DNA of 40,318 bases from JBBSEZ01 sp038239195 (GTDB lineage Bacteria > Planctomycetota > Planctomycetia > Gemmatales > Gemmataceae), in the NCBI GenBank assembly GCA_038239195.1, contig JBBSEZ010000026.1:1-40318 (forward strand). The letters are read 5' to 3'. Position 1 is the first letter of the stretch. Each line of letters starts with the position of its first letter. This document shows positions 1-8,252 of this stretch, piece by piece. The notes below the pieces were generated by a model. That model made no database searches, was not told where the DNA came from, and saw only the letters and a list, made by a program, of their open reading frames with translations. Position numbers and translations under genes: made by a program.

Positions 1-37
1 GGCAGCGCTGGAGCCGGACGGTCGTGTTCTCGTTCAT
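1..37 (-). CDS. N-terminal fragment of a protein running off the left edge, possibly an ECF sigma factor
   Basis: An ATG at 37 reading leftward opens a frame of twelve residues, MNENTTVRLQRC, before the window ends. The short polar start followed by a TVxLQR stretch resembles the first residues of planctomycete ECF sigma factors, but twelve residues cannot establish this. No strong ribosome-binding site lies upstream. It is listed so that the edge is not read as empty. Confidence 0.3.
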   Translation of the reverse strand, partial: MNENTTVRLQRC

Positions 38-347
38 CGGGGCGCCTTGAAGGGTTGGGCGAGTGACATCGTAGCTGGCGGAAAGGTGGACTTCCACAAT
101 TTTTCGGCGCGACGTGTCCGGTCTGGAATCCGCGAGCCCGCGATTACCCGAGCCATCCAGGGGCTCACGCCCCTGGCTATTGAATGCCGCCCCGTTGGGC
201 TCACGCACAAATGGGCAGGGCGCCAGGGGAACGTGTCGCCCTCATCCCAGACCCAGCCCCGAAGGGGCGACATTCAATAGCCAGGGGCGTGAGCCCCTGG
301 AACGCCAACCCCTGGAACGCCAACCCCAGGGCTTCATCCCCCGCGCT
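38..347. other. Gene-free stretch of about 310 bp holding an inverted repeat
   Basis: No convincing reading frame covers this interval between the left-edge gene start and the stop of the TIGR02996 gene. It holds a long inverted repeat (157-300) and, just after it, a short direct repeat of the kind tggaacgccaacccc at about 298-326. It should also contain the promoter for the left-edge gene, but no clear -10/-35 pair was recognised. Confidence 0.6.
157..300. repeat. Long inverted repeat, REP/BIME-like
   Basis: The 30-base arm at 157-186 is the exact reverse complement of 271-300, and pairing continues with one mismatch to 193/264. Each arm is itself palindromic (ccaggggc, four-base loop, gcccctgg), so the DNA could form two small hairpins or one large stem with a ~70-base loop. 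Nested palindromes of this kind are typical of REP/BIME-like intergenic repeats. Membership of a dispersed family is inferred, because only this one pair is in the window. Confidence 0.7.
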
Positions 348-1529
348 TCATCCCTCGCGCGAGCCCCCGGTGGAGAGCACGTCCCAGGTGGCGGCGTAGT
401 CGAGGAGGGCGTCAGCGAGGTCGGGGTGAGCGCTGGCCCAGAGGTCATCGAAGAACGTCCACTGGTGGTAAAGGTCGTGCTGGCCCCCGCGATCCGCGTG
501 CAAGCACAGCTGGGCCAGGTGCTCCTCGACGTGGATCAAAGACTTGACCGGGTCGTGATGGCTGCGGTCGCATTTGGGGTTGGCGATCAACTCCTTCAAG
601 TGCCGGCGCGCGCTCGCGACGTCCTCGAAGCCGAAAAAGGACAGGTCCAGCGAGTTGCACAGGCGCGCCACGGGGCAATGCCGCGACTCCGCCAACGCGC
701 GCTCGAGCAGCACCTGGCCGAGCAGCTTGCCTTCGTGGTCGAGCAACCAGTCGCTGTAGGCCGCCCAGGTGACCTCGTCGGCCGGGTTGTCGAGAAGGGC
801 GTCGAGCAGGCCGGCCTCGGTTGGGGCCAGGTCAGGGAGAGGCAAAAGGAGCTGCGACCGAAGCAGGCGCAACTCGAACGGGCAATGCCTATCCTCGGGG
901 CTGTTCTGGGCCAGATAACGCGCCAGGTCGGGCAGGCGCACCCCTTCGATGCGATGGCCCCCTTCGAGGTCACTGAGGTTCGAGGAGTCGTAATAGGCGT
1001 TGAAGACCAGGTAGGTCGCCCCCTCCCCCGTCCCGGCCGGGCTCAGGTCGATGGGCTGCCGGCGCGGACGGAAGTGCCCGCCGGCGTGGCCCGACGGCAG
1101 GCGCCAGTCCTCGTGCAACAGGTAGGCGGCGCGGGCCCGGTGGCGGCGCAGATAGTCGTCGTCGAAGAAGTAGTAGGCCATCTCCAGCTCGTCGTCGTCG
1201 GTCTGCACCGTGAGACAGTGGGGCTCGTAAAGGATCGGCCCCTCGGAGTAGAGGTGCGTGTGCAGGCAAGCGTCGAGTTGCTCGTCGCTCTCGGGGGCAG
1301 GGACGTCCTCCTCGGCGGCGGCCTCGAACAGGCTGCCGAGGCCGTACACGTGGCAGCCGAGGAGGTCGCGCAGGCGGGCGCGGGCGCTTTCATCGGGCTT
1401 GCCGTCGCCGTGGACAAGATAGTCCCAGCGGTCGCTGAACCAGTCGAGAACGGTGGCGTCGTCGAAGCGCCGGAGGTGCTTGCCCGACGGGAGGTCGTAG
1501 TGGCTGCGGTAGACGAAGTAGACGGCCAT
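348..1529 (-). CDS. TIGR02996 (repeat-companion) domain protein
   Basis: A 393-residue soluble protein with no signal peptide or membrane segment. At about residues 244-272 it has an LLDALLDNPADEVTWAAYSD-type segment followed by WLLDHEG. This matches the TIGR02996 repeat-companion pattern (L..I...P.D...R..YADWL.E.G), a family expanded in Gemmataceae. The N-terminal 240 residues are rich in Tyr, Asp and His and were not recognised. It starts at an ATG 42 bases beyond the end of the antitoxin gene, where a MazF toxin would be expected, but it has no MazF features. The biochemical role is unknown; only the domain name is supported. Confidence 0.75.
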   Translation of the reverse strand: MAVYFVYRSHYDLPSGKHLRRFDDATVLDWFSDRWDYLVHGDGKPDESARARLRDLLGCHVYGLGSLFEAAAEEDVPAPESDEQLDACLHTHLYSEGPILYEPHCLTVQTDDDELEMAYYFFDDDYLRRHRARAAYLLHEDWRLPSGHAGGHFRPRRQPIDLSPAGTGEGATYLVFNAYYDSSNLSDLEGGHRIEGVRLPDLARYLAQNSPEDRHCPFELRLLRSQLLLPLPDLAPTEAGLLDALLDNPADEVTWAAYSDWLLDHEGKLLGQVLLERALAESRHCPVARLCNSLDLSFFGFEDVASARRHLKELIANPKCDRSHHDPVKSLIHVEEHLAQLCLHADRGGQHDLYHQWTFFDDLWASAHPDLADALLDYAATWDVLSTGGSREG

Positions 1530-1571
1530 CGGGTTAGCCCTTTGGGTTGTTCGCTTGCACAGGCGACGAAT

Positions 1572-1813
1572 TCACCACACCTCACCCCCCACGGGCCCCC
1601 CGTGTCCACTTCTCCGTGCAAGTTCTGCTCCGTCACCCCGGCGAGCAATTCTTCGAGCGGGAGCGCTCGCTTCCCACGCGGGGCAACGACGAGCTTCCCT
1701 TCCACGAGCACAATGTCCACCACGCTCCTCTCCGACAGCCCGGCCTTCGCGGCCACGTCTGCCGGGATCCGCAGGCCCAGTCCGTCTCCCCATTTCTCGA
1801 CCGAGGCTTGCAT
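1572..1813 (-). pseudogene. MazE/AbrB-type antitoxin with a 3' frameshift
   Basis: From the ATG at 1813, preceded by a GGAGGG ribosome-binding site, the frame reads MQASVEKWGDGLGLRIPADV and continues through VDIVLVEGKLVVAPRGKR and LEELLAGVTEQN to EVDTGGP. This is the full-length pattern of a MazE/SpoVT-AbrB swapped-hairpin antitoxin. Family members end in about G-x-P-V-G-x-E-V-W-stop. Here that ending (PVGGEVW, stop at 1572-1574) lies one frame away. A single missing C or G in the run near 1590-1600 explains it. Read without correction, the frame runs on for 256 residues into the next gene. Either a real one-base deletion in a homopolymer or a sequencing error. No toxin gene follows, so it would be an orphan. 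Confidence 0.75.
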
Positions 1814-1856
1814 GTCTGGCCCTCCGCCTTCACTCCAAATCGCCCCAGGCGCCTTT

Positions 1857-2300
1857 TCACCCCCGCATGTCCGCCAACAAGCTCTGCCACAGCGCCTCCG
1901 CCGTCTGGCGCTTGATCTCCTCCTCCGTCTCCGCGTCCGGCACCGCCTCGAACGCCGGCGGCGCCAGCTCCAACTCCTGCGCCACCACGCCGAGCAACAG
2001 CTCGCGAAGCTCCTTCACGTCCAGCGGCGGACAGGGCACGGGTTCTCCCGCGGGAGGTCGCCGAAACGCCACGGCGAAGCGCTCCAGCGCCGGCCAGCGG
2101 TGCGTCGGGCGCGGGTGCGTTTGCAGCGCCAGCAGGGCGCGTGCCTCCGGCCTGGCGGTCAGCGCCTGCACCGCCTGGCGAATGCGGGTGAGCGCCACCT
2201 CGTCCGTCGCGCGCTGGCGCAGCAGGCCGGCCTGGCGCACGATCACTTCCTCGCTGCTGTCCGGGGCCAGGCGCAGCACCTCGAAGGGATTGTCGGTCAT
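1857..2300 (-). CDS. Small J-domain-like protein
   Basis: 147 residues. The start, NPFEVLRLAPDSSEEVIVRQ, followed by a helical stretch with DEVALTRIRQAVQALT, resembles the beginning of a DnaJ domain (PY.vLGv...as...I...y). The HPD signature is absent, so it should not stimulate an Hsp70 in the usual way. The second half is acidic and helical (ELRELLLGVVAQELEL) and was not recognised. Its ATG overlaps the stop of the upstream 1003-aa TPR gene by four bases (ATGA), so the two are translationally coupled and probably act together. The J-like assignment is moderate; the function is unknown. Confidence 0.65.
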   Translation of the reverse strand: MTDNPFEVLRLAPDSSEEVIVRQAGLLRQRATDEVALTRIRQAVQALTARPEARALLALQTHPRPTHRWPALERFAVAFRRPPAGEPVPCPPLDVKELRELLLGVVAQELELAPPAFEAVPDAETEEEIKRQTAEALWQSLLADMRG

Positions 2301-5300
2301 TTAGCCTCCTCGCCCAGTTCGGCCAGCAGGTCGCGCACGTTCCCGTTGGCCGGGTTGAAGCGCAGCGCCTCGCGGTACAGCGCCACCTGGCCGGCGCGCT
2401 CGCCGCACACGAAGCCGCGCACCTTCCAGAAGTCGGACAGTGCCGCTCGCGCCGCCAGGTCGCCCGGCCGGTCCTCGACCAGCCGCGCCAGCCTCTCGGC
2501 GAACGGCGCGGAGCGATCCACTTCGGCACGCAGCCGGAGCTGGTCCTCCGCGTTGTAGAGGTCGAAAAACCACTCGTTGCAGACCTCGACCAGGGCGGTC
2601 AGCAGACGGACGTTGTCGCGGTCCAGCGCGAGCAGGCGGCCCAGATTGCCGAGGCCCTTCTCGTAGTCGGCGCGCCAGCCCTCGGGGACGCTGCCGTAGC
2701 GCATCGCCTCGCGCATGCTCAAAAGGTATTCGGTGGCCAGCTCCTCGCGAAACTGGACGATGCGCTCGCCCAGTTCCGCTCGCCCGGCAACCTCCTCGAC
2801 GACGTTCCAGTGACCGCGGGCGGCCTCGATCTCGCCGCGCGCCAGCAGGGCGTTGACGTGCCGGCGATGCCCGGCCAGCAGCCAGTCGAAGAGCGGCCCG
2901 CGCTCGGCAAAGGAGGGCGCCGCCGCGAGCCAGCAGCGCCACGCCCGGCGCCAGTGGGCCGTCGCGTCTCCGCTGCGGCCCTGCGCTTCCAGGGCCTCGG
3001 CGCATTGCTGCTCCAGTAGCGCCAGATGGTGCGCCAGCCGCGGCGGTAGGTCGGGGCGCTCGACGAGCGCCGCGAGGCAGGTTCGAGCGCCGTCCCTGTC
3101 CCCTTGCTCCGCCGCCTCCAAAAGCGGCGCCCCGTCCGGCAGTTCCCGCAGCAAGGCCACCAGGTCGATGAGCAAATCGGGGCCGGGCCCGCCCTTCCCT
3201 TCGGGAGCGAGACAGGCCGCCAGCGCCTGGGCGCTCGCCCGCTGCTCCAGCTCCGGCAAGGCGGCGCGCACGGTGTCGACGTCGGTTGCTCCTTCCAGGG
3301 CGAGGGCGCGCCGCACCAGCGAGAGGGCGAGGCGCGCGTCGTCGCGCCCCAGGGCCCGCGCCGCCTGGTGGAGCAACCACGGCCCGACCGGCACGCCCAC
3401 CGGCGCCAGGAAGGCCTCTCCGTTCGCCTTCAGCCCCACCTGGGCCGCCAGCGCTGCCCCTACCGGGCCCAGCGCCGGCGCTTCCCAGAGTTGGAGCCAG
3501 CGCGGCAAGGCGCGCTTCCAGCCGGGGTGGTTGGGCTGGGCGTTGAACGTCGCCTCGACGGCGCGCAGCACGAACGCGGGCGGGCCCGCGCGAAAGCCGC
3601 GCCAGGCATCCACCTCTTCGAGCAGCGCCGCCACGCCCGCCACGTCGCCGCGCCCCGCCGCCTCCTGGAGCAGCAGCGCTTGCGCCAGAGGCTTGAGGCG
3701 CAACTCCTTGCGCAGCTGGCGCACCGATTCGCGCCCATCCTCCTCCAACCCGGAGGGGGCGCGACTCAGGCGGCGCGCCGCCTGCCACAGCGCCACCGCC
3801 GGCGCTTCGACGCCCGGACGCACGTCCTCGTCGAGAAGCGCGCCCTTGGCCAGCGCTGCCAGCGGCTCGTCGGGGAACAACCGTTCGGCCTCGCTCAGGG
3901 CGCCGGCGTCGCGCTCCAACAGGGCCAGGCACAACAACTGCCGGGCCACGACGCGCCGCAACTCCCCGGCTTCGACCACCCAGTCGGCGCCCGCCCACTG
4001 GCGCAGCAACTCCAGGGCGGCCCCGGAAGGGAGCCGGCGCACCGCCAGCTCGAGCGCAGCGCGCAGGTTGTTGCGTTGCTCCGGCCCCTCGCTTTGGCGC
4101 GGGAGGTCGTACACCGCGGCGGGGTCGGGATGGCGCTGCTGGAGCGCCAGCGCCAGTTGGCGGAAGTGTTCGCTCGCGCCCGACTGGTAGTTCGCCGCCT
4201 GGTGCAAGGCGTCGAGCAATTCCGCCGGCGCAATCTGCCGCTGCCGGAAGCGCTCCAGCGCAATGCGAGCACGACAGCGCACCGCCAGGAACAGGCCAGG
4301 CTGAGAGGCCAGCACGGTGGCCCAGTCGTCCTGGCCCAGGGCGGCCAGCCCGGCCCGCGCGAACGGCTGGCCTACCGGCCCGGCGAGCGCGGCCCGATAG
4401 GCCGCCGCGGCCTCGTCCCCCTGGTCCGCCTGCCGGGCCGCCTGCCCGCGCAGATAATCCCGCAGCAGAGGCGTAGCCCCGCCGTCGAGGAGCGCGCCGC
4501 GGGTGCGCCCCTCCAAGAGGCGGCGCCACTCCGCCAGCCCGGCGACAGGGTACGGCCCACGCTCCGCCTCGGCCAGCGCCGCCAGGGCGCGCTCCGGCTG
4601 GCGCAGCGTCGCCAGCGCCCACGCCAGGAGCAAACGCCGCTCGACCCACGCCACCCCGCCCGCCGGCACGGCCTCTTGCAGCGCGCGCTCGGCCGGCGCC
4701 GACTCGCCGCGCCGAAGCAGCGCGCGCGCTTCGAGCAGAGGCCCCTCGTCGCAACCGCTCACCCGGCGATTGCCCCGCACCGACTTCCACACCTGCTCGG
4801 CGCGATCGGTGCGGCCGGCGCGCCACAGGAGATCGACGAACCAGGCAGTCGCCTGCGGCGAGTTGCCCAGCGAGCGCAGGACCGCCTCGAACTCGGTCAG
4901 CGCCTCGGCCCGGCCGCGGAGGAGCCCGGCGCGGGCGCGCCAGTACGCCGCCCGTGCCAGCAGTTCGACGGGCGCGAGCGGGGGGAGCGCCCCTTTGCTC
5001 TCGGCAGGCGCAGGCAGCGCGCGGGCAAGCGCGATGGCCTCGGCGAAAGCCCCCTCGCCGTCCTCGCCCTCCAGCCAGCGCAGCCAACCCAGCGCGAACA
5101 GGCGCTCGGCGTCGAAGGCAGGCCCGGACAGCGGAGCGGCGAGGGCCGTCCGCAGCCGGGACGGGTTGCACGCCATCCCAGGCAGGTAGCCCATCAGCAG
5201 TTTGCGCACCCGCCCCAGCGCCAGTAGCCCCGTGGCGGCAGGCACCTCGCCGGACAGCGGCGCCAGCAGGCGCTGGGTCGTCCGGTAAGTTCGGGCCCGA

Positions 5301-5308
5301 TCGTACAT
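2297..5308 (-). CDS. Large TPR/helical-repeat protein
   Basis: A 1003-residue protein made almost entirely of Ala/Leu/Arg-rich helices. Many pairs show TPR-like spacing, for example YWRARAGLLRGRAEALTEFE early and ALYREALRFNPANGNVRDLL at the C-terminus (about 975-1000). No signal peptide or membrane segment was seen, so it is probably cytoplasmic. The start ATG has GGGAGA upstream. It overlaps the J-like gene by four bases, and a kinase gene lies 98 bases upstream on the same strand beyond a perfect hairpin. Such proteins act as protein-protein scaffolds; the partners are unknown. The extreme GC bias produces long antisense frames over it, which are not genes. Confidence 0.75.
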   Translation of the reverse strand: MYDRARTYRTTQRLLAPLSGEVPAATGLLALGRVRKLLMGYLPGMACNPSRLRTALAAPLSGPAFDAERLFALGWLRWLEGEDGEGAFAEAIALARALPAPAESKGALPPLAPVELLARAAYWRARAGLLRGRAEALTEFEAVLRSLGNSPQATAWFVDLLWRAGRTDRAEQVWKSVRGNRRVSGCDEGPLLEARALLRRGESAPAERALQEAVPAGGVAWVERRLLLAWALATLRQPERALAALAEAERGPYPVAGLAEWRRLLEGRTRGALLDGGATPLLRDYLRGQAARQADQGDEAAAAYRAALAGPVGQPFARAGLAALGQDDWATVLASQPGLFLAVRCRARIALERFRQRQIAPAELLDALHQAANYQSGASEHFRQLALALQQRHPDPAAVYDLPRQSEGPEQRNNLRAALELAVRRLPSGAALELLRQWAGADWVVEAGELRRVVARQLLCLALLERDAGALSEAERLFPDEPLAALAKGALLDEDVRPGVEAPAVALWQAARRLSRAPSGLEEDGRESVRQLRKELRLKPLAQALLLQEAAGRGDVAGVAALLEEVDAWRGFRAGPPAFVLRAVEATFNAQPNHPGWKRALPRWLQLWEAPALGPVGAALAAQVGLKANGEAFLAPVGVPVGPWLLHQAARALGRDDARLALSLVRRALALEGATDVDTVRAALPELEQRASAQALAACLAPEGKGGPGPDLLIDLVALLRELPDGAPLLEAAEQGDRDGARTCLAALVERPDLPPRLAHHLALLEQQCAEALEAQGRSGDATAHWRRAWRCWLAAAPSFAERGPLFDWLLAGHRRHVNALLARGEIEAARGHWNVVEEVAGRAELGERIVQFREELATEYLLSMREAMRYGSVPEGWRADYEKGLGNLGRLLALDRDNVRLLTALVEVCNEWFFDLYNAEDQLRLRAEVDRSAPFAERLARLVEDRPGDLAARAALSDFWKVRGFVCGERAGQVALYREALRFNPANGNVRDLLAELGEEAK

Positions 5309-5351
5309 GAACGTCTCCCGGAAGCGCTCTGCCCCTCGCGGCCGCTTTCAT

Positions 5352-5383
5352 CTGTAGGACGGCTCTCCCGAGCCGTCCTACAG
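5352..5383. terminator. Perfect 14-bp hairpin between kinase and TPR genes
   Basis: Bases 5352-5365 (ctgtaggacggctc) pair perfectly with 5370-5383 around a TCCC loop. On the minus strand it lies just after the kinase stop and 43 bases before the TPR start. There is no T-run, so it may be a rho-independent-like pause/attenuator or simply a REP-type palindrome. The very regular sequence suggests a dispersed repeat, but only one copy is in this window. Confidence 0.55.
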
Positions 5384-5406
5384 GAAAAGCAGTCCTGCCG
5401 CTGGCC

Positions 5407-6741
5407 TTACAACAACCGGCGCGCCTCTTCCTGACACGCCTGAGCCAGTTCCATGCGCCCCAGCGCCTTGTAGCACTTGACCAGATCGGACAGCGCCGCG
5501 GCGTAGTCGGGACGGGGCAGCAACGGCCGTTCGTGTTGGGTCGTGCGCAGCTGCTCCAGGCAGTCGCGCGCGTCCGTCAGGTCGCCGCGGCCCAGGTACG
5601 CCTGACCGAGGGCCCGCAAGGTGCGCGCCTCGCGCAGGCCCACCACTGCCCACTCGGCCGGCCGATGCACGTCGAGCCGGTCGATCACCTGGTCGTACGC
5701 CTTGCTCGCCAGCAGGCGCCGCACTTCGCGGAACAGGCCGTCCCCCGCCTTGTCGTTCGTCGCGGCGGGCGCAGGGGGCGACGGGGCGGCCTCGGCCGGC
5801 GCCTCGGGGGGCGGGAGGGGCTGGCCGGCCTCGCCCGCCTCGACGGCGGCGAGCAACTTGCTGGCGTCGGCGAAGCGCCGGCCCGGCTCGACCTCCAGGC
5901 AGCGCAATACCAGTTCGTCCAGCCAGCGATGGTCGAAGCGGACCTCGTTTTGCACGTCGGACAGCGGAGCGAAGCGCAGCGATTGCTTGAGGCGGTAGTG
6001 CTCGTCGCGCCGGTCCTTGTCGTCCTGCGACCACGCGGCCGTCAGGTGAGGGCCCCCGCCCGCGAACAGCTCGTACATCAGCAGGCCGAGGCTGTAGACG
6101 TCGGAAGCGGGCGTCGATCGGCCGTGCAGCGTTTCCGGGGCCATGTAGGTGAAGGTGCCCAGCGCCCCGGGGGCGAAGCCGAGGCGCGGGTCGGCGAACG
6201 CCGCCAGGCCGAAGTCCACCACGCGCACCACCCCGCGCCGATCGACGAGGATGTTGTCGCTCTTGAGGTCGCGATGCACCGCCCCGCGCGAATGCACCAG
6301 CGCCATCGCCCGGCAGATTTGCTTCATCAGGCGCAGCCCGGTCGCCACGCTGAACCGCCCCGCCGCCTGCATGTGCGACATCAGGGGGAGCCCGTCCACG
6401 TGCTCCATGACCACGTAGGCGCGGGCGTCGTGTTCGGGGAGCAGGGCCATGTCGAAGATTTGCACGAGGTGGCGCCGGCCGACGCTGTCCGCCTCGGGCC
6501 CGTCGCCGGCCAGCAGACGCGCCAGCACCAGCGCGTCGCTGAAGAGGTAGGGAGCGGTCTCCTCGGTGAGGCCCGTCTGGCGCGACACCTTCACGGCCAC
6601 GGGGCGCATGAACTGGCCGCAGAAGTGCTGTTCGGCGCGAAAGACGCAGCCAAACGCGCCGCTGGCCTGCACTTCCAGCAGCCGGTACTTGCCGGCCAGC
6701 ACCTGGCTCAGCAGGCGTTGCTCGAACGGAGGGCTGGCCAT
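5407..6741 (-). CDS. Serine/threonine protein kinase (Hanks type)
   Basis: 444 residues, kinase domain at about 18-290. Visible motifs are a nucleotide loop SGAFGCVF at 27-34 (the first glycine of the usual GxGxxG is Ala26), VAVK with Lys51, catalytic HRDLKSDN at 156-163 (Asp158), the metal-binding DFG at 176-178 and APE at 201-203. The Lys after HRDL marks it as a Ser/Thr kinase. A Pro/Ala-rich linker (about 305-330) leads to a C-terminal helical region with TPR-like pairs (LGQAYLGRGDLTDARDCLEQ). No transmembrane segment was found, unlike PknB-type receptors, so it is probably cytoplasmic. It is followed on the same strand by a TPR scaffold gene, which may be its partner or substrate (inference). 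Confidence 0.93.
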   Translation of the reverse strand: MASPPFEQRLLSQVLAGKYRLLEVQASGAFGCVFRAEQHFCGQFMRPVAVKVSRQTGLTEETAPYLFSDALVLARLLAGDGPEADSVGRRHLVQIFDMALLPEHDARAYVVMEHVDGLPLMSHMQAAGRFSVATGLRLMKQICRAMALVHSRGAVHRDLKSDNILVDRRGVVRVVDFGLAAFADPRLGFAPGALGTFTYMAPETLHGRSTPASDVYSLGLLMYELFAGGGPHLTAAWSQDDKDRRDEHYRLKQSLRFAPLSDVQNEVRFDHRWLDELVLRCLEVEPGRRFADASKLLAAVEAGEAGQPLPPPEAPAEAAPSPPAPAATNDKAGDGLFREVRRLLASKAYDQVIDRLDVHRPAEWAVVGLREARTLRALGQAYLGRGDLTDARDCLEQLRTTQHERPLLPRPDYAAALSDLVKCYKALGRMELAQACQEEARRLL

Positions 6742-7079
6742 GACGACACCCGAGCAGGACCGGCGGCGGGCGCACCGCCGGTCCGCGACAAGGAAGGAGG
6801 GCGCTCCTTACTATACGCGAACGACGGGCGCCAGCCGAGCTTTTCGCGATCTTTGCGCTTCGGCGCGAGGCCCCACTCCGTTGAGCCGCCTCGGGGCGGA
6901 CCGGGCCAGGCGAAGGGGCGTTCCTTCACCCCTCCCCTCTCGCCCTTGCCCTCATCCTTGCCGTCCGCCTTCTTGTCCGTGTCCGACTTGTCCTTCTTCT
7001 TCATCTGTGCGATCTTGCCGTCGCGCTCGCCGATCGGCACCCAGTCGCCGGAGGTGAAGACGTCGATGGCCACCACCTT
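6708..7079 (-). CDS. Doubtful small Lys/Glu-rich ORF or gene remnant
   Basis: A frame starting from one of two tandem GTG codons (7079 or 7076) gives about 123 residues beginning VVAIDVFTSGDWVPIGERDG, then a charged stretch KKKDKSDTDKKADGKDEG. The first 65 residues have codon use like the real genes around them. The last 50 look non-coding, and the frame ends inside the kinase gene. It starts 17 bases after the dehydrogenase stop, so it could be a third gene of that operon with a lost 3' end. No family was recognised, no good ribosome-binding site was seen, and the start is a guess. Confidence 0.25.
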   Translation of the reverse strand, partial: KVVAIDVFTSGDWVPIGERDGKIAQMKKKDKSDTDKKADGKDEGKGERGGVKERPFAWPGPPRGGSTEWGLAPKRKDREKLGWRPSFAYSKERPPSLSRTGGAPAAGPARVSSWPALRSSNAC

Positions 7080-7095
7080 GCCAGGCGCGCCCGGC
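6742..7095. other. 354-bp interval upstream of the kinase gene
   Basis: This stretch lies between the dehydrogenase stop and the kinase start. It contains a TATAGT -10-like hexamer (6810-6815) and a six-base-pair hairpin aaggag/ctcctt (6794-6809) in what would be the kinase leader. A lysine-rich open frame of uncertain status covers most of it and is listed separately. Nothing else was recognised. Confidence 0.4.
6810..6815 (-). promoter_or_regulatory. Possible -10 element for the kinase gene
   Basis: The minus strand reads TATAGT here, five of six matches to the sigma-70 -10 consensus, in otherwise very GC-rich DNA. A transcript starting about seven bases downstream would have a leader of roughly 60 bases before the kinase ATG at 6741. 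No convincing -35 was found, so this is only a candidate. Confidence 0.25.
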
Positions 7096-8226
7096 TCAAC
7101 CGCCGGCGAGCTTGCTCCCATCGCCAGCCCATTCGATGACCGTCTTGATCTCGTCCGCGGGGTGCTGGCGCAGCGCGGCCTCGAACTCGGTGCAGGGGTG
7201 GCGATGCGTGATGAGGGCGGCCAGGTGGCCCCCCCAGCGGAGGTGCGCCCGGGCCAGGTCGTCCACCGCCATCTGGAAGTGGCCCCGCGCGGCATTGACG
7301 CTGCCGAGCATCACCTGATTGCCCAGTACCAGCCGATCGATCAGTTCCGCCCCCGGCACGCTCAGCGGCCGCTTGCCCCCCGGGATGCCGGTCAGAACGT
7401 AGATGCCGTTGATGGCGAGGGCATCCAGGAGGCGGAACTCCAGGCTGGCGATCCCGGTGGCCTCGAAGATCAGCTCCATCGGCCCAAGCGTGCCGGCGAC
7501 GCGGTCTGCCGGCACCTGCCGGCCGTCCACGTAGTGCCCCCCGATCCCGGTAAGCCAGCGCGGCCGCGGCGTGTTCGCGTCCACCACGTCCATGCCGTAG
7601 ACCTCCGCCCCGCGCAGGCGCAGGGCCAACGCCCCGAGCAGGCCGACCGGGCCCAGGCCGGCCACCAGGCAGCGGCGGCCCGACAGCCAGTCGGGCGCCG
7701 CCGGCGCATCGGGCAGCCGGGCCATCTGCATCCGCACCGCCTCATCGATGGCCTTCTCGGCGATGGTCAGCGGCTCGGTCAACACCGCCACGCCCTCGAG
7801 CTCGGGCGGGACGCGCGTGGCGTACTGTTCCTTATCGACGACGTACGCGGTCTGGTAACCGTCCAGCCCCCAGATGCCGCGCTCGTGGAACTTCCCCGTC
7901 TGGCAGGAGTCCGAGCGGTTCATGGCGCAGGGCAAACACTGCCCGCAGCCGCGGCGCACGGTGAACACCGCGTAGTCGCCGGGCCGCACGCGCGTCACCG
8001 CCTTGCCCACCTCGGTGACCTGCCCGAGCATCTCGTGGCCCAGGACCAGCTCCCTGGCGCCGGCGGGGGCGAGGGCGCGCCCGCCCGCCGCCTCTTCGCG
8101 GTCGGTGCCGCAGATGCCCACCCGCACCACCCGCATCTCGACGTCGTCGTCGGCGCCGAGCGCTGGCTCCGGCCGGTCCACCAGTTCGAGCACCTTCGTC
8201 CCGGGAACCACGGCGATGGCTTTCAT
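7096..8226 (-). CDS. Zinc-dependent MDR dehydrogenase, glucose 1-dehydrogenase type
   Basis: 376 residues from the ATG at 8226, chosen over an upstream ATG at 8256 because GGGAGA lies just before it and MKAIAVVPG is the usual family start. Features: catalytic-zinc residues in GICGTD (Cys39) and GHE (His64/Glu65), a structural-zinc lobe with Cys94, 97, 100 and 108 (RRGCGQCLPC...C), and a Rossmann motif GLGPVGLLG near 180. The C-terminal part resembles the Glu_DH_C domain of archaeal-type glucose dehydrogenases, which oxidise glucose to gluconolactone with NAD(P)+. The gene follows a glucoamylase by 26 bases, which fits glucose as substrate. A related polyol or sugar substrate cannot be excluded. 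Confidence 0.88.
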   Translation of the reverse strand: MKAIAVVPGTKVLELVDRPEPALGADDDVEMRVVRVGICGTDREEAAGGRALAPAGARELVLGHEMLGQVTEVGKAVTRVRPGDYAVFTVRRGCGQCLPCAMNRSDSCQTGKFHERGIWGLDGYQTAYVVDKEQYATRVPPELEGVAVLTEPLTIAEKAIDEAVRMQMARLPDAPAAPDWLSGRRCLVAGLGPVGLLGALALRLRGAEVYGMDVVDANTPRPRWLTGIGGHYVDGRQVPADRVAGTLGPMELIFEATGIASLEFRLLDALAINGIYVLTGIPGGKRPLSVPGAELIDRLVLGNQVMLGSVNAARGHFQMAVDDLARAHLRWGGHLAALITHRHPCTEFEAALRQHPADEIKTVIEWAGDGSKLAGG

Positions 8227-8252
8227 CGATTTCTCCCAAGAGGCCTGCGACG

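Noticed and set aside
1043..1813. 256-residue MazE-TIGR02996 read-through protein
   Set aside because: After residue ~75 the frame is out of register with the downstream gene and has low-complexity Thr/Ser/Arg composition, which suits a frameshift instead.
114..2558. 814-codon plus-strand open frame
   Set aside because: It is antisense to the TIGR02996, MazE and J-like genes and has the Gln/Val/Arg-rich make-up of a complement-strand shadow in GC-rich DNA.
2853..5227. Long plus-strand frames over the TPR gene
   Set aside because: They are low-complexity Arg/Ser/Pro translations opposite a clearly coding TPR gene.
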